A stretch of 64,000 nucleotides of DNA from Actinomadura rupiterrae (GCF_024172125.1 NZ_JAMZEA010000002.1:372001-436000); one strand, 5' to 3'; shown: positions 51,355 through 60,023, numbered from the stretch's first letter. Notes: generated by a model not told the origin, from the letters alone. Numbers and translations: made by a program.

Positions 51355-52322
51355 CGCTTAGCCCCCTTCGCCGAACGCCGTGCTTCGCCGATGATGTCGG
51401 CGCCGAGCAGCTTGACGAACAGGTAGGCGATCAGCGCGATGTAGCCGAACAGGATCGTCGCGTACGCCGCGGCCGAGCCGTACCGCAGGTTCGTCGCCTC
51501 GAACCAGGCGAGCATGGTCAGGGTCTCCACCGACTTCTGGTTGACGCCGACGAGGACGGCAGGCAGGTCGAACATGCGCAGCACGTCCAGCATCCGGAAC
51601 AGCACGGCGACCAGCAGCGCGGGCTTGATCAGCGGCAGCGTGACGTAGCCGAACCGCTGGAGCGCGCTCGCGCCGTCCACCTTCGCGGCCTCGTGCACCT
51701 CGCGCGGGACCATCTGCAGCCCGGCGAGCACGAGCAGCCCGATGAACGGGGACGTCTTCCAGACCTCGGCGATGACCACCGCGATCTTCGCGGCGAACCC
51801 GTCGGCCGTCCAGAGCACCTGGTGGCCGAGGACGGCGTTGGCCGCGCCGTCCGCCTGGAAGATCCAGCGCCAGAGCAGCCCGGAGATCGCGGTCGGGATC
51901 GCCCACGGCACCAGGATGCTCGCCCGCACGACCGCCCGGCCGCGGAACGCCTGGTGCATGATCAGCGCCATCCCGACGCCGATCACCGTCTCCAGCGCGA
52001 CCGTGGTCACGGTGAAGAACGTGGTGTTGGTGAACGCGTTCCAGAACGCGTCCGCGCGGTCGCCGTGGAAGATCGAGGTGTAGTTGTCCAGGCCGACGAA
52101 CTTGTCGCCCTGGACGACGAAGCCGTCCGCGTCGAGGCCGTTGCCGCGCGCGTACAGCGACTCGCGCAGCCCGGCGAGCACCGGGTAGCCGACGACCAGC
52201 GCCAGGACGAGCAGCGTGGGGGAGAGCAGCAGCGCCGCCATCCGCCGCTCACCGCGCCTGCCGCCGCTCGGGCGGGGCTTGCGGGCGGTGCGGACGGCGG
52301 CGCTTCGCGAAACCGTGCTCAT
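51351..52322 (-). CDS. malF: Maltodextrin-type ABC permease (MalF-like)
   Basis: A 323-aa CUT1 permease. After a basic N-terminal segment of 27 residues, TM1 is LLLSPTLLVLALVVGYPVLA. The EAA loop reads EAAKVDGASALQRFGYVTLP. Its ATG overlaps the binding-protein stop and its stop overlaps the MalG-like start, so the transport genes are translationally coupled. Confidence 0.9.
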   Translation of the reverse strand: MSTVSRSAAVRTARKPRPSGGRRGERRMAALLLSPTLLVLALVVGYPVLAGLRESLYARGNGLDADGFVVQGDKFVGLDNYTSIFHGDRADAFWNAFTNTTFFTVTTVALETVIGVGMALIMHQAFRGRAVVRASILVPWAIPTAISGLLWRWIFQADGAANAVLGHQVLWTADGFAAKIAVVIAEVWKTSPFIGLLVLAGLQMVPREVHEAAKVDGASALQRFGYVTLPLIKPALLVAVLFRMLDVLRMFDLPAVLVGVNQKSVETLTMLAWFEATNLRYGSAAAYATILFGYIALIAYLFVKLLGADIIGEARRSAKGAKR

Positions 52323-53611
52323 TGCGCGGCGGTCAGCGTGGTCAGCTTGCCCTGGAGGTCGGTGACGGCCTGGTCGACGGACGTCCGGCCGTTGACCGCG
52401 TCGTACACCGAGCCCTGGATGGCGGCCGTCACGTCGCCGTACTTCACCACGACCGGACGCGGCTTCGCCGTCGTGATCGCCTGCTTCAGCACCGGCAGGT
52501 ACGGGAACTGCTTGGCGAGCGCCGGGTCGTCGTACAGGGACGCGACGGTCGGCGCCTGCGAGGTCGCGAGGAGGTTCGCGCGCTGCGCCTGCTCGCCGGT
52601 GAGGTACTTGATGAAGTCGAACGCGGTCGCCTTGTTCTTGGCGAACGCCGAGATCGCGAGGTTGTGCCCGCCGAGGTTCGCGACGCCCGGGCCGTTCGGT
52701 CCGGGCAGCGGCGCGACGGCGAACTTGCCCGCCACCTTGGACGACCCGTCCGACTTGCCGGCCAGCGCGTACTGGTACGGCCACTGCCGCTGGAACAGCA
52801 GCTTGCCGCCCTGGAAGTAGCGCCGCCCGCCCTCGGTGTCGAGGGTGACGGCCTCCTTGGGCATGTGGTCCTTGCGCGCGTCGGCAAGGAACTGGATCCC
52901 GGCCTTGACCTGCGGGGTGTTCACGGCCGGCTTGCCGCTCGCGTCGAGCAGCGAGCCGCCCTGCGCCGCGACCGCCTCGACCGCGCTGATCGTCAGGCTC
53001 TCGGTCTTGTTGACCTCGGTGAAGTAGCAGTCCACGCCCTTGCCCTCGGGCAGCGCCTTCACTTTGTCGCAGTCGGCCCACATCTCGGCGTAGGTCTTCG
53101 GCGCTGCGGAGATCCCCGCCTTGTCGAGCAGGTCCTTGCGGTAGTAGAGCATCCCGGCGTCGGAGGTGGACGGGACGGCGTACAGCTTCTCCCGGTACTC
53201 GCCGGTCGTGACCGTCGCGGGGAGCATCTTCGACAGGTCGATCTGGTCCTTGGGCAGCGGTGTCAGCCAGCGGTTCGCGGCGAACTCGGCCGTCCAGACG
53301 ACGTCCAGGTTGAGCACGCCGTACGCGTCCGACTTCGTCTGCGCGTTCTGGATCATCTGCTGGCGCTGGTCGTTCGGCTCGTCCGGCAGCTCGACGACCC
53401 GGACCTGCTCCTTCGGGTGCGCGGAGTTCCAGCCGTCGATCTGCTTCTGCAGGTTCCCGGACCGGTCCTTGCCCGTGACGAAGGTGATCGGGCCGCGTCC
53501 GTCCAGGGCGCCGGACGGTGCCTTGGCCTTGCCGTCGCCGCCTCCGCCGCAGGCGGTCAGCGCCGCGAGCGCCAGGCAGGTCACCGCGCCGGCCGTGATG
53601 GTACGCCGCAT
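52319..53611 (-). CDS. malE: Maltodextrin-type solute-binding lipoprotein (MalE-like)
   Basis: A 430-aa lipoprotein. The signal peptide MRRTITAGAVTCLALAALT ends in lipobox LTAC, then GGGGDGKAK. The two-lobed CUT1 binding domain contains LPDEPNDQRQQMIQN, SDAGMLYYRKDLLDK and FQRQWPYQYALAG, with aromatic residues suited to sugar stacking. ATG 53611 follows a strong GGAGGA. First gene of the operon; a palindromic operator lies 111 bp upstream. Confidence 0.9.
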   Translation of the reverse strand: MRRTITAGAVTCLALAALTACGGGGDGKAKAPSGALDGRGPITFVTGKDRSGNLQKQIDGWNSAHPKEQVRVVELPDEPNDQRQQMIQNAQTKSDAYGVLNLDVVWTAEFAANRWLTPLPKDQIDLSKMLPATVTTGEYREKLYAVPSTSDAGMLYYRKDLLDKAGISAAPKTYAEMWADCDKVKALPEGKGVDCYFTEVNKTESLTISAVEAVAAQGGSLLDASGKPAVNTPQVKAGIQFLADARKDHMPKEAVTLDTEGGRRYFQGGKLLFQRQWPYQYALAGKSDGSSKVAGKFAVAPLPGPNGPGVANLGGHNLAISAFAKNKATAFDFIKYLTGEQAQRANLLATSQAPTVASLYDDPALAKQFPYLPVLKQAITTAKPRPVVVKYGDVTAAIQGSVYDAVNGRTSVDQAVTDLQGKLTTLTAAQ

Positions 53612-53721
53612 GGGGGGTCCTCCTCCGCGAAACGGGATGACGTGGAGAGCAGCCCGTTTCACCTGTTCCTCGTGGGGGTGGTGCGGTGACGCTAGCAACG
53701 CGCCGCAAGCGACGTAAAGAG

Positions 53722-53742
53722 CTTGCAGAAACTTTCTGCAAG
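53722..53742. promoter_or_regulatory. Perfect 21-bp palindrome, probable MalR operator
   Basis: CTTGCAGAAA (53722-53731) and TTTCTGCAAG (53733-53742) are exact inverted repeats around one C. The CTTGCAG core is that reported for Streptomyces MalR/AglR sites. It lies between the MalE-like gene and the divergent nucleotidyltransferase at 53792. Confidence 0.8.
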
Positions 53743-53791
53743 CCGACAAAGCGCTCGACTCGGCCGTTCCGGGTGCGGCACGCTGCTCGAC

Positions 53792-54466
53792 GTGACCGCA
53801 TTCGACCGGCTCGTCCCCGACCACACCGTCCTGGCCGTGGTCGTCGGCTCGCGCGCCTACGGCCTGGACACCGCCGCCAGCGACACCGACCGCCGCGGCG
53901 TCTTCGTCGCGCCCACCGAGCTGTTCTGGCACTTCGACAAGCCGCCGACGCACCTCACCGGCCCGCTGGACGAGCAGTTCTCGTGGGAGTTCGAGCGCTT
54001 CTGCGAACTGGCGCTGGCCGCGAACCCGACCGTCCTCGAATGCCTCTGGTCACCCCTGGTCGAGACGGCCACCCCGATCGGCGAGGAGCTCCTGGATGCC
54101 CGCGGCGCGTTCCTCTCGCGCCACGCGCACCGGACGTTCCTCCGCTACGCCGACGGCCAGTTCCGCAAGATGGAGAACCACGGCGCCCGCAACCCCAAGC
54201 ACGTCATGCACATGCTGCGCCTCCTGCTTAGCGGCCTCCACCTGCTGGAACACGGCGAACCGATGGTCTCGGTCGGGGCGCACCGCGACCGCCTGATGTC
54301 CGTCCGGCACGGCGAGATGCCCCTGGACGAGGTGGACGCCTGGCGCCGATCCCTCTCCGCCCGCATGGACTCGGCGCTCTCGTCCTCGCCCCTCCCCGCC
54401 GAGCCTGACCGCGCGCGCATCGACGCGCTGCTCCACTCCGTCCGCCGAAGGAGCCTGAGCGGATGA
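53792..54466 (+). CDS. RlaP-like nucleotidyltransferase (pol-beta superfamily), copy 1
   Basis: A 224-aa protein. The nucleotidyltransferase motif is VVGSRAYGLDTAASDTDRRG, with the GS...DxD metal triad. A helical C-terminal half contains RKMENHGARNPKHVMHMLRL. It resembles the RlaP (DUF/PF10127) branch, found with RNA-repair systems in some bacteria; the substrate is unknown. GTG 53792 is 49 bp from the MalR palindrome, so it shares a divergent promoter with the maltodextrin operon. Its stop overlaps the next nucleotidyltransferase (ATGA). Confidence 0.8.
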   Translation: MTAFDRLVPDHTVLAVVVGSRAYGLDTAASDTDRRGVFVAPTELFWHFDKPPTHLTGPLDEQFSWEFERFCELALAANPTVLECLWSPLVETATPIGEELLDARGAFLSRHAHRTFLRYADGQFRKMENHGARNPKHVMHMLRLLLSGLHLLEHGEPMVSVGAHRDRLMSVRHGEMPLDEVDAWRRSLSARMDSALSSSPLPAEPDRARIDALLHSVRRRSLSG

Positions 54467-55221
54467 ACCTGCCCGACGGCCTCATCGCCGACGTGGACGC
54501 CTGGCACCCCCACCCGCGCGCGTTCCTCACGATCTCGGGCGCGCACCTGTACGGCTTCCCGTCCCGCGACTCCGACATCGACCTGCGCGGCCTGCACGTC
54601 CAGCCGCTGCGCGAGGCGATCTCCCTCGAACCCGGCCGCGACACCCACTCCCGCATGTGGTTCCGCGACGGCATCGAGGTGGACGTCGTCACCCACGACG
54701 TCGCCAAGTACTGCCGCCTACTGCTGCGCTGCAGCGGCGAGATCCTGGAACAACTCACGTCGCCGCTGGTAGTCGAGACGTCCCCGTTGCACGCCGAACT
54801 CCTGTCGCTCCTGCCTTCGCTGGTGTGCACCGGCTACGCCCGCCACTACTTCGGCTTCAGCCGAGGCCAATGGAACGAGTTCGGTAAGGAAGACCGCCTC
54901 AAGCCCCTGCTCTACACGTTCCGAACCCTGCTCACAGGCATCCACCTCATGCGCGCGGGCGAGGTCGAGACCAACCTGACGCGTTTGGCCGCCGAGTACG
55001 GCCCGTCCTACCTGCCATCCCTGATCGAGGCCAAGCTGAACTCCGAACACGGCGGCACCCCCGCAGACCTCCTGGACCGCGCCCGCTTCACCTCTGACTT
55101 CGAGGCCCTGACCGCACGCCTCGAATCCGAACGCGACGCGTCATCCCTGCCGGACGCTCCGTCATGCAAGGACGCCCTGAATGCCCTGGTCGTCCGAACC
55201 CGCCTCGCCGCGAATCAGTAA
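54463..55221 (+). CDS. RlaP-like nucleotidyltransferase (pol-beta superfamily), copy 2
   Basis: A 252-aa relative of the preceding protein. The motif reads ISGAHLYGFPSRDSDIDLRG: the GS pair has become SG, but the DxD metal Asp residues are kept. The C-terminal helical part contains FSRGQWNEFGKEDRLKPLLY and TFRTLLTGIHLMRAGEVETN, close to RKMENHG...RLLLSGLHLLEHGE of copy 1, so the two share the whole architecture. The 4-bp overlap suggests they act together, perhaps as a heterodimer. Confidence 0.8.
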   Translation: MNLPDGLIADVDAWHPHPRAFLTISGAHLYGFPSRDSDIDLRGLHVQPLREAISLEPGRDTHSRMWFRDGIEVDVVTHDVAKYCRLLLRCSGEILEQLTSPLVVETSPLHAELLSLLPSLVCTGYARHYFGFSRGQWNEFGKEDRLKPLLYTFRTLLTGIHLMRAGEVETNLTRLAAEYGPSYLPSLIEAKLNSEHGGTPADLLDRARFTSDFEALTARLESERDASSLPDAPSCKDALNALVVRTRLAANQ

Positions 55222-55227
55222 AGCCTT

Positions 55228-56034
55228 ATGCTCAGCGGCATGGCGGACGGATGGGCTCCCGGCGGGATCGACACGAGCGTTCCCAGCCCGGCCCGGATCT
55301 ACGACTACCTCCTCGGCGGCAAGGACAACTTCGCCGTCGACCGCGCGGCGGCCGACAAGATCCTTGAGGCCCTGCCGGACGTGCTGACCGTCGCGACCGA
55401 GAACCGCGCGTTCCTCGGACGGGCCGTCCGGCACGTGGCCGAACAAGGAGTGCGGCAGTTCATCGACCTCGGCGCCGGCCTCCCGACGAACGGCAACGTC
55501 CACCAGGTCGCGCACGAGGTCCACCCGGACGCCCGCGTCGTCTACGTCGACAACGACGCCATGGCCGCCGCCCACGCCCGAGCCCTGCTCCGCGACGACA
55601 AGGTGGCGGTCGTCCACGCCGACATAAGGGAACCGTCTGCGATCCTCGCCGACGAGGCCGTGACCCGCCTGATCGACTTCGACGAGCCGTTCGCCCTGGT
55701 CGCCACCGCCGTCCTGCACTTCATCTCGGACGCCGACGACCCGCACGCCATCCTCGCCGCCTTCACCGCGAAGATGGCGCCCGGCAGCCACCTCATCCTC
55801 ACCCACGGCTCGGTACCCGACCCGTCCCACGAGGACGAGCTGGTCAACGACGCCTACAAGGGCTCGGGCACCGACCCGTCCGGCCGCACACCCGCAAGCA
55901 TCCGCGCCTTCTTCAATGGCCTGGACTTCCTCGCACCAGGCGACCTCGTCCAACCCCGAGACTGGCCAACCCCCACAGGCGCCCCGGCCCCGAAAACCCT
56001 GACCGTCCTGGCCGGCGTAGCCCGCAAGCCCTGA
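55228..56034 (+). CDS. DUF574-type SAM-dependent methyltransferase
   Basis: A 268-aa protein of a large actinobacterial methyltransferase family (Methyltransf_19). Family hallmarks are SPARIYDYLLGGKDNFAVDR at the N-terminus, the SAM motif FIDLGAGLPTNGNVH, VVYVDNDAMAAAH, and ending LTVLAGVARKP. The substrate is unknown in the family. ATG 55228 or 55240 could start it. It follows the nucleotidyltransferases by 6 bp and may be co-transcribed with them. Confidence 0.9.
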   Translation: MLSGMADGWAPGGIDTSVPSPARIYDYLLGGKDNFAVDRAAADKILEALPDVLTVATENRAFLGRAVRHVAEQGVRQFIDLGAGLPTNGNVHQVAHEVHPDARVVYVDNDAMAAAHARALLRDDKVAVVHADIREPSAILADEAVTRLIDFDEPFALVATAVLHFISDADDPHAILAAFTAKMAPGSHLILTHGSVPDPSHEDELVNDAYKGSGTDPSGRTPASIRAFFNGLDFLAPGDLVQPRDWPTPTGAPAPKTLTVLAGVARKP

Positions 56035-56098
56035 GAAACGTCGGCGGCCTCCCGTACCGTGGGTCCACGTCCGTCCCACGCGTCCCGGAAGGCTCCGC

Positions 56099-56374
56099 AT
56101 GGCCGCGCCAGACCGCCCGCTCCTGCCCGGCCAAACCCGCGCCATAGAGCGCACGGTCACCGCGATAGCCGAAGCCCTGCCCCCGGCCAAACGCGACCGC
56201 TTCCTAGCCGAAACGAGCCAGGCCGAAGACGGCGCGCTCGACGCCGTCCTGGACCACTGGTGGCCGGACGCCATGCTCGACCAGGTCCCCGGCCGCGAGC
56301 GCCGGGTGGACGACGCACTAGCCGGACGCGGGCTGGTCTCCCTGGACGACCTGGCCGAACGCCGCCGCCGGTGA
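56099..56374 (+). CDS. Small helical protein, candidate antitoxin-like partner
   Basis: A 91-aa acidic, helical protein (RAIERTVTAIAEALPPAKRDRF, AEDGALDAVLDHWW). No DNA-binding motif is evident. It overlaps the following gene by GTGA, giving a two-gene operon of the size and order of toxin-antitoxin modules. I do not recognise the family; the TA reading rests on the neighbour. Confidence 0.6.
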   Translation: MAAPDRPLLPGQTRAIERTVTAIAEALPPAKRDRFLAETSQAEDGALDAVLDHWWPDAMLDQVPGRERRVDDALAGRGLVSLDDLAERRRR

Positions 56375-56658
56375 CCGACCCCGACCGCGGCTGGACCGTC
56401 TTCTGCCAGGAAGAAGCCGCCGCCGACCTGCACGCCATGCCCAGCCCCCTCTTCGAAGCCGTCCTGACCTACTTGGTCCACTTCGCCACCCAAGCCGGCG
56501 CCGCCATAAACGCAGGCGCACAACCACCCGGCACCCCCAGAGACAACGCAGGCCACCGCTACGACCTCTGCATCCCAGGCCACCCGGTCATCATCGAGTA
56601 CTTGGTGGTCCAGGACATCAAAGAATTCCGAATAACCACCGTCCTCTGGCTCGGCTGA
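56371..56658 (+). CDS. Small RelE/ParE-like protein, candidate toxin
   Basis: A 95-aa protein starting at GTG 56371. It begins GWTVFCQEEAAADLHAMP, has one long helix and ends in strands around YDLCIPGHPVIIEYLVVQD and FRITTVLWLG. This helix-then-strand order with a final beta sheet is reminiscent of the RelE/ParE fold, though catalytic residues cannot be assigned. Its stop abuts the convergent Uma2 gene. The low-confidence alternative is an unrelated housekeeping pair. Confidence 0.55.
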   Translation: MTDPDRGWTVFCQEEAAADLHAMPSPLFEAVLTYLVHFATQAGAAINAGAQPPGTPRDNAGHRYDLCIPGHPVIIEYLVVQDIKEFRITTVLWLG

Positions 56659-57267
56659 CTACATCTCTTCGAGCTCGGCGAACGACACGTCCAACTTGAC
56701 GCCCTCGGGCAGCTCGGCGGTCAGCGCCCCCCGGTGGACGGTGAGCAGCCGATAAGAGCGCCCTGCCCAGTCAAGCCGGTACTCCTCGACCGAGTGGATA
56801 CGCGTGTCCTCCATCACGACGATGAGGAACACCGGAATCCGCTGGAAGGCGTACTCCGCCTTCTTGTCCACGAAGTCGGTGTCCTCGTTGGTGCTGGTGA
56901 TCTCGATCGCCACCAGCACATCGGCCGAGGTCAACCTGCTGCCGCGCTCAATGCAGCGCAGCACGCTGACATCCGGCCGCCGCACCGTAAAACGCCTACG
57001 CTCGTCAGTGATGTGCAGATTGACGTACGCGTACTTCATATCGGTGTCCTGGAACACCTGAATGCAAGGCTGTGCGGGCCTCGCCGCAATCAAGGCGCTC
57101 TGAAGGCGGAAGGCGACCATCTGGTGCTCTGGAGTCGGCGAGGCGCAGAAGATGACATTGCCGGCGACGACTTCGATGCTATGCGCCACGTCTTCGGGCA
57201 GCGCGTCGTATTGCTGCTCGGAGATGAGCAGGCTGGACGGGTCCGTGGCCCAGACCGGCTGTGTCAT
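56659..57267 (-). CDS. Uma2-family endonuclease-like protein
   Basis: A 202-aa protein of the Uma2 (DUF820) restriction-endonuclease-like fold. Core elements are EVVAGNVIFCASPTPEHQM, RRPDVSVLRC with the PD metal Asp, and VAIEITSTNEDTDFVDKKAEY with the E-x-K-like Glu and later Lys. It ends with the usual strand-rich tail. The family is abundant in actinobacteria and cyanobacteria; its biological role is unknown. Its stop directly abuts the small toxin-like gene on the other strand. Confidence 0.88.
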   Translation of the reverse strand: MTQPVWATDPSSLLISEQQYDALPEDVAHSIEVVAGNVIFCASPTPEHQMVAFRLQSALIAARPAQPCIQVFQDTDMKYAYVNLHITDERRRFTVRRPDVSVLRCIERGSRLTSADVLVAIEITSTNEDTDFVDKKAEYAFQRIPVFLIVVMEDTRIHSVEEYRLDWAGRSYRLLTVHRGALTAELPEGVKLDVSFAELEEM

Positions 57268-57364
57268 GCGCTCCCCTTGGCGAGTGCTGTCGAATGCGCC
57301 GAGGTCAGCCTATGCGTCAGCGGTGACTGGAGTTGGTTCTCCGCGCGAGTCGCGGGCCGTCCGG

Positions 57365-57784
57365 TCAAGGGTGTGCGGGCATGAGGGCCCAGACGACCTT
57401 GCCCTTGCCGTTGGCGGACGGCCGGACGCCGGTGTCCTTGGCGTAGGCGGCGACGATCAGCAGACCCCGGCCCGACTCGGCGTCCGGACTGGCATTCCGC
57501 TGCTCGGGAAGCGTCGGGGACGGATCCCAGCATTCGAGCAGGGGAGCACTCTCGTAGATCGCCACCCGGACGCGGACCTCGTCGCCGGCCGCGACGTTGA
57601 GCGCGTTGGTGACGATCTCGCTCATGACGAGCGTCGCGTCCTCGATCGCCGCCTTGCCGAAGCCCCAACTGACGAGCGCGTAGCGGACGAGTTCCCGCGC
57701 GAGGACGACCGAGCCCGGCGTCGCGAGCAGCGTCATGCGGATCTCCGGGTGCCCCGGAGCCATCGTCTGAACATTCATCGCCAT
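57365..57784 (-). CDS. Anti-sigma-like ATP-binding (HATPase_c_2) protein
   Basis: A 139-aa GHKL ATPase domain of the SpoIIAB/RsbW type. The N-box is EIVTNALNVAAGDEVRVRV, and the G1 region is CWDPSPTLP...SGRGLLIVAAYA. These proteins occur next to XRE-DUF397 genes in actinobacteria and are thought to modulate regulators by kinase or anti-sigma activity. The start is ambiguous: GTG 57787, ATG 57784 or ATG 57778. It is divergent from the XRE gene at 57881. Confidence 0.88.
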   Translation of the reverse strand: MAMNVQTMAPGHPEIRMTLLATPGSVVLARELVRYALVSWGFGKAAIEDATLVMSEIVTNALNVAAGDEVRVRVAIYESAPLLECWDPSPTLPEQRNASPDAESGRGLLIVAAYAKDTGVRPSANGKGKVVWALMPAHP

Positions 57785-57880
57785 CACCGTCCATGAGTTC
57801 TGTGAACTGGCTCACAGCCTCACGTTCGGTGAGTTAGCGTGCACGCATTGACAGACCTGCAATACACCTGTGGGTGAGCG

Positions 57881-58708
57881 ATGAGTGTCAGGGAGTCGAT
57901 CGATCCGAAGTCCTCGATGTGGGGCTGGCTGGCCTTTGACCTGTGGTTCTGGCGGACGCAGCGGGAGTTGTCACTCGCCCAGGTCGGACTGATCGCGAAG
58001 GTGACGCGCGGCAGCGTATGCAACTGGGAAGCGGCCCGGGCCCGTCCCACCAAGGAGCACATGCAGCGGCTCGACGCCGCCTGGAAGACCGGCGGCCACT
58101 TCGAACGGCTGCTCCATTACGCCAAGACCGGCCACGACCCCGACTGGTTCAAGCAGTACCTCCAGTACGAGGCCGCCGCCAAGGTCATCAAGCTCTTCCA
58201 TGGGAAGACCATCCCCGCGTTGTTCCAGACCGAGGCGTACATGCGCGAGGTGCTCACACGCGCCGGGAGGACCGAAGACCTGGAAGAGACCATCAAGGCT
58301 CGCCTCAAGCGGCAGGCGCGGTTGCTCGCCGTGGACTGCCCCTACGTCTGGATGCTGCTCGACGAAGAGGCTCTGGAGTGCCCGGTGGGCCTGCCGGAGG
58401 TCATGAGCGAGCAGCTCGGCAAGCTGCTCGAACTGGCCGCGCTGCCGCGTGTCAGCGTCCGGATCATTCCGAGGGCGGCGGGGTGGCATCCGGGCCATGA
58501 CGGGCACTTCCAGGTGCTCAAGGTGGGATCGGAGCGTCTTGGTTCTCGCGAGGTCGCCTATGTCGGTGCCCAGATCGGAGGGCGGCTGATCGAAGGCGGG
58601 GAGGAGACCGGAACCCTGGCGATATGGTTCGACCAGATGGCTGATATCGCCCTATCGAAGGGCGATTCCCGGTTGCGGATCGAACAGGCCAAGAGGTGTT
58701 TCGAGTGA
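57881..58708 (+). CDS. XRE-family regulator, Scr1/DUF5753 type
   Basis: A 275-aa regulator. The N-terminal HTH (RTQRELSLAQVGLIAKVTRG, SVCNWEAARARPT) is followed by the DUF5753 domain (FHGKTIPALFQTEAYMREVL, then RLKRQARLL, HPGHDGHFQVLKV, ending RIEQAKRCFE). Such proteins pair with a small DUF397 partner and regulate development or antibiotic genes. The stop overlaps the GTG of the first DUF397 gene, which confirms the pairing. Confidence 0.92.
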   Translation: MSVRESIDPKSSMWGWLAFDLWFWRTQRELSLAQVGLIAKVTRGSVCNWEAARARPTKEHMQRLDAAWKTGGHFERLLHYAKTGHDPDWFKQYLQYEAAAKVIKLFHGKTIPALFQTEAYMREVLTRAGRTEDLEETIKARLKRQARLLAVDCPYVWMLLDEEALECPVGLPEVMSEQLGKLLELAALPRVSVRIIPRAAGWHPGHDGHFQVLKVGSERLGSREVAYVGAQIGGRLIEGGEETGTLAIWFDQMADIALSKGDSRLRIEQAKRCFE

Positions 58709-58893
58709 TCCGGTGGCGCAAGAGCTCTCATAGCGGGGGTGGAAGCGATGAGGCGTGCGTGGAGGTCGCGCATCTGGCCGAGGGGATCGGGCTGCGGGAC
58801 TCCCGGGATCCGGACGGGCCGGAACTGGCGGTGACTCAAGGGGTGTTCGCGGGCCTGCTGGCCGAGGTCCGACACCGGACGCCTGACCGATAA
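58705..58893 (+). CDS. DUF397 protein 1
   Basis: A 62-aa DUF397 domain: RWRKSSHSGGGSDEACVEVA, then GLRDSRDPDGPELAV. The small partner of the XRE protein, read from GTG 58705 inside its stop codon. Proposed to form a regulator-antiregulator pair with it. Confidence 0.92.
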   Translation: MIRWRKSSHSGGGSDEACVEVAHLAEGIGLRDSRDPDGPELAVTQGVFAGLLAEVRHRTPDR

Positions 58894-58973
58894 CGGTCGG
58901 ATTTTCCGAGTTCGGATTCGACGGTCGGTGCCCCTCGTAGCCTCATGCCGGATGACTCGTCACGGAGGTTCGA

Positions 58974-59222
58974 GTGACTCGCTGGCACAAGAGCAAGTTC
59001 TCAGGCGGTGGGAACGACGACGCCTGCGTGGAGATCGCGCATCTGGCCGAGGGGATCGGGCTGCGAGACTCTCGGGACCCGGACGGGCCCTGCCTGGCAG
59101 TGAGTCCTGCGATGTTCGGCGAGTTCTTGGCAGTGGTGCGACACGCGTCAGCGGCGAGGCCGAGTCGCCCCGCTGTCCCTGTGCCGACTTCCGGGCGTCC
59201 GGCTGGGAGGAGCCTCGCGTGA
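58974..59222 (+). CDS. DUF397 protein 2, with C-terminal extension
   Basis: An 82-aa protein: a DUF397 domain (WHKSKFSGGGNDDACVEIA, GLRDSRDPDGPCLAV) plus about 25 extra residues rich in Ala, Arg and Pro. Start GTG 58974. The stop overlaps the third copy. The extension looks like read-through of former non-coding sequence. Confidence 0.88.
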   Translation: MTRWHKSKFSGGGNDDACVEIAHLAEGIGLRDSRDPDGPCLAVSPAMFGEFLAVVRHASAARPSRPAVPVPTSGRPAGRSLA

Positions 59223-59413
59223 TCCGGTGGAGGAAGAGCTCTTACAGCGGGGGATCGAGCGACGAGGCGTGCGTGGAGGTTGCGCGGCTGGGCGGGGTGG
59301 TCTTGGTGCGCGACTCCCGGAATCCGGACGGGCCCTGGCTGGCGGTGGGCTCCGCAGAGTTCGGCGGACTGGTGATGCGGGGACAGCGCGGAGAGTTCGA
59401 CGTCAGGCGATGA
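59219..59413 (+). CDS. DUF397 protein 3
   Basis: A 64-aa DUF397 domain (RWRKSSYSGGSSDEACVEVA, VLVRDSRNPDGPWLAV) from GTG 59219 overlapping the stop of copy 2. Three consecutive paralogues after one XRE gene point to local duplication. The gap from 59414 to 59606 shows nothing. Confidence 0.9.
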   Translation: MIRWRKSSYSGGSSDEACVEVARLGGVVLVRDSRNPDGPWLAVGSAEFGGLVMRGQRGEFDVRR

Positions 59414-59606
59414 ACCTCCCGTTCGGATGGACGGCCGGATGCGGCTCGGGTTGTTGAGGGACTTCGGCTACGCGGGTGCCTCCTCGCGCCTTGATCATGC
59501 GTCTGGCTCATGCCCGGCGAGCGTCCGCCGGGGGCCATCACCGCTGGGAGGGTTGGTGGTGATGTTGCCGGCACTGCTCCGTGCCAGCGGTGATGGGTGT
59601 CCGGGG

Positions 59607-60023
59607 CTATTGCTCTACTACGAAGACCGGTTTGACGTTCAGGGTGGTGATTCGCCAGCCGGCGGGGGTTCGGGCGGCTTTGGCGCGGAGCAGGCCGTAG
59701 CCGCGGTGGGTCGGGACGAAGGTTTCGGCGTGGCCGGATAGGGCGGTGATGTAGGCGCGGATCGTCGCGGTGTCGCCGTCGATCTCGATCAGGACGCTGC
59801 TGAAGCGGTGGAGTAGGCGGGCGTAGTCCTTGTTGCCGGCCTCGATCTGGGCGATCAGGACGTCGCGGCCGGAGCCGGTTCCGTTGCGGGTGACGCCGGT
59901 GGCGTCCTCTGTCAGGACGTCCTTCAAGTCGTTGAAGCGGTGCTCGTCCAGGGCCCGGCCCAGGTGCAGGAGCAGGTCGTTCAGCTCGGCGCGGTCGGAC
60001 AGGGTTCGCAGGTCGTAGTTCAT
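59607..60023 (-). CDS. SnoaL/NTF2-like protein
   Basis: A 138-aa cone-shaped alpha+beta-barrel domain. The first helix ends DRAELNDLLLHLGRALDEHR, followed by VLTEDATGVTRNG, and the second half has DGDTATIRAYITAL, GYGLLRAKAART and GWRITTLNVKPVFV. SnoaL_4-like members act as hydroxylases, cyclases or ligand-binding proteins, or simply bind small molecules. No catalytic assignment is possible. It is divergent from the LuxR-type gene at 60156, which may control it. Confidence 0.85.
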   Translation of the reverse strand: MNYDLRTLSDRAELNDLLLHLGRALDEHRFNDLKDVLTEDATGVTRNGTGSGRDVLIAQIEAGNKDYARLLHRFSSVLIEIDGDTATIRAYITALSGHAETFVPTHRGYGLLRAKAARTPAGWRITTLNVKPVFVVEQ

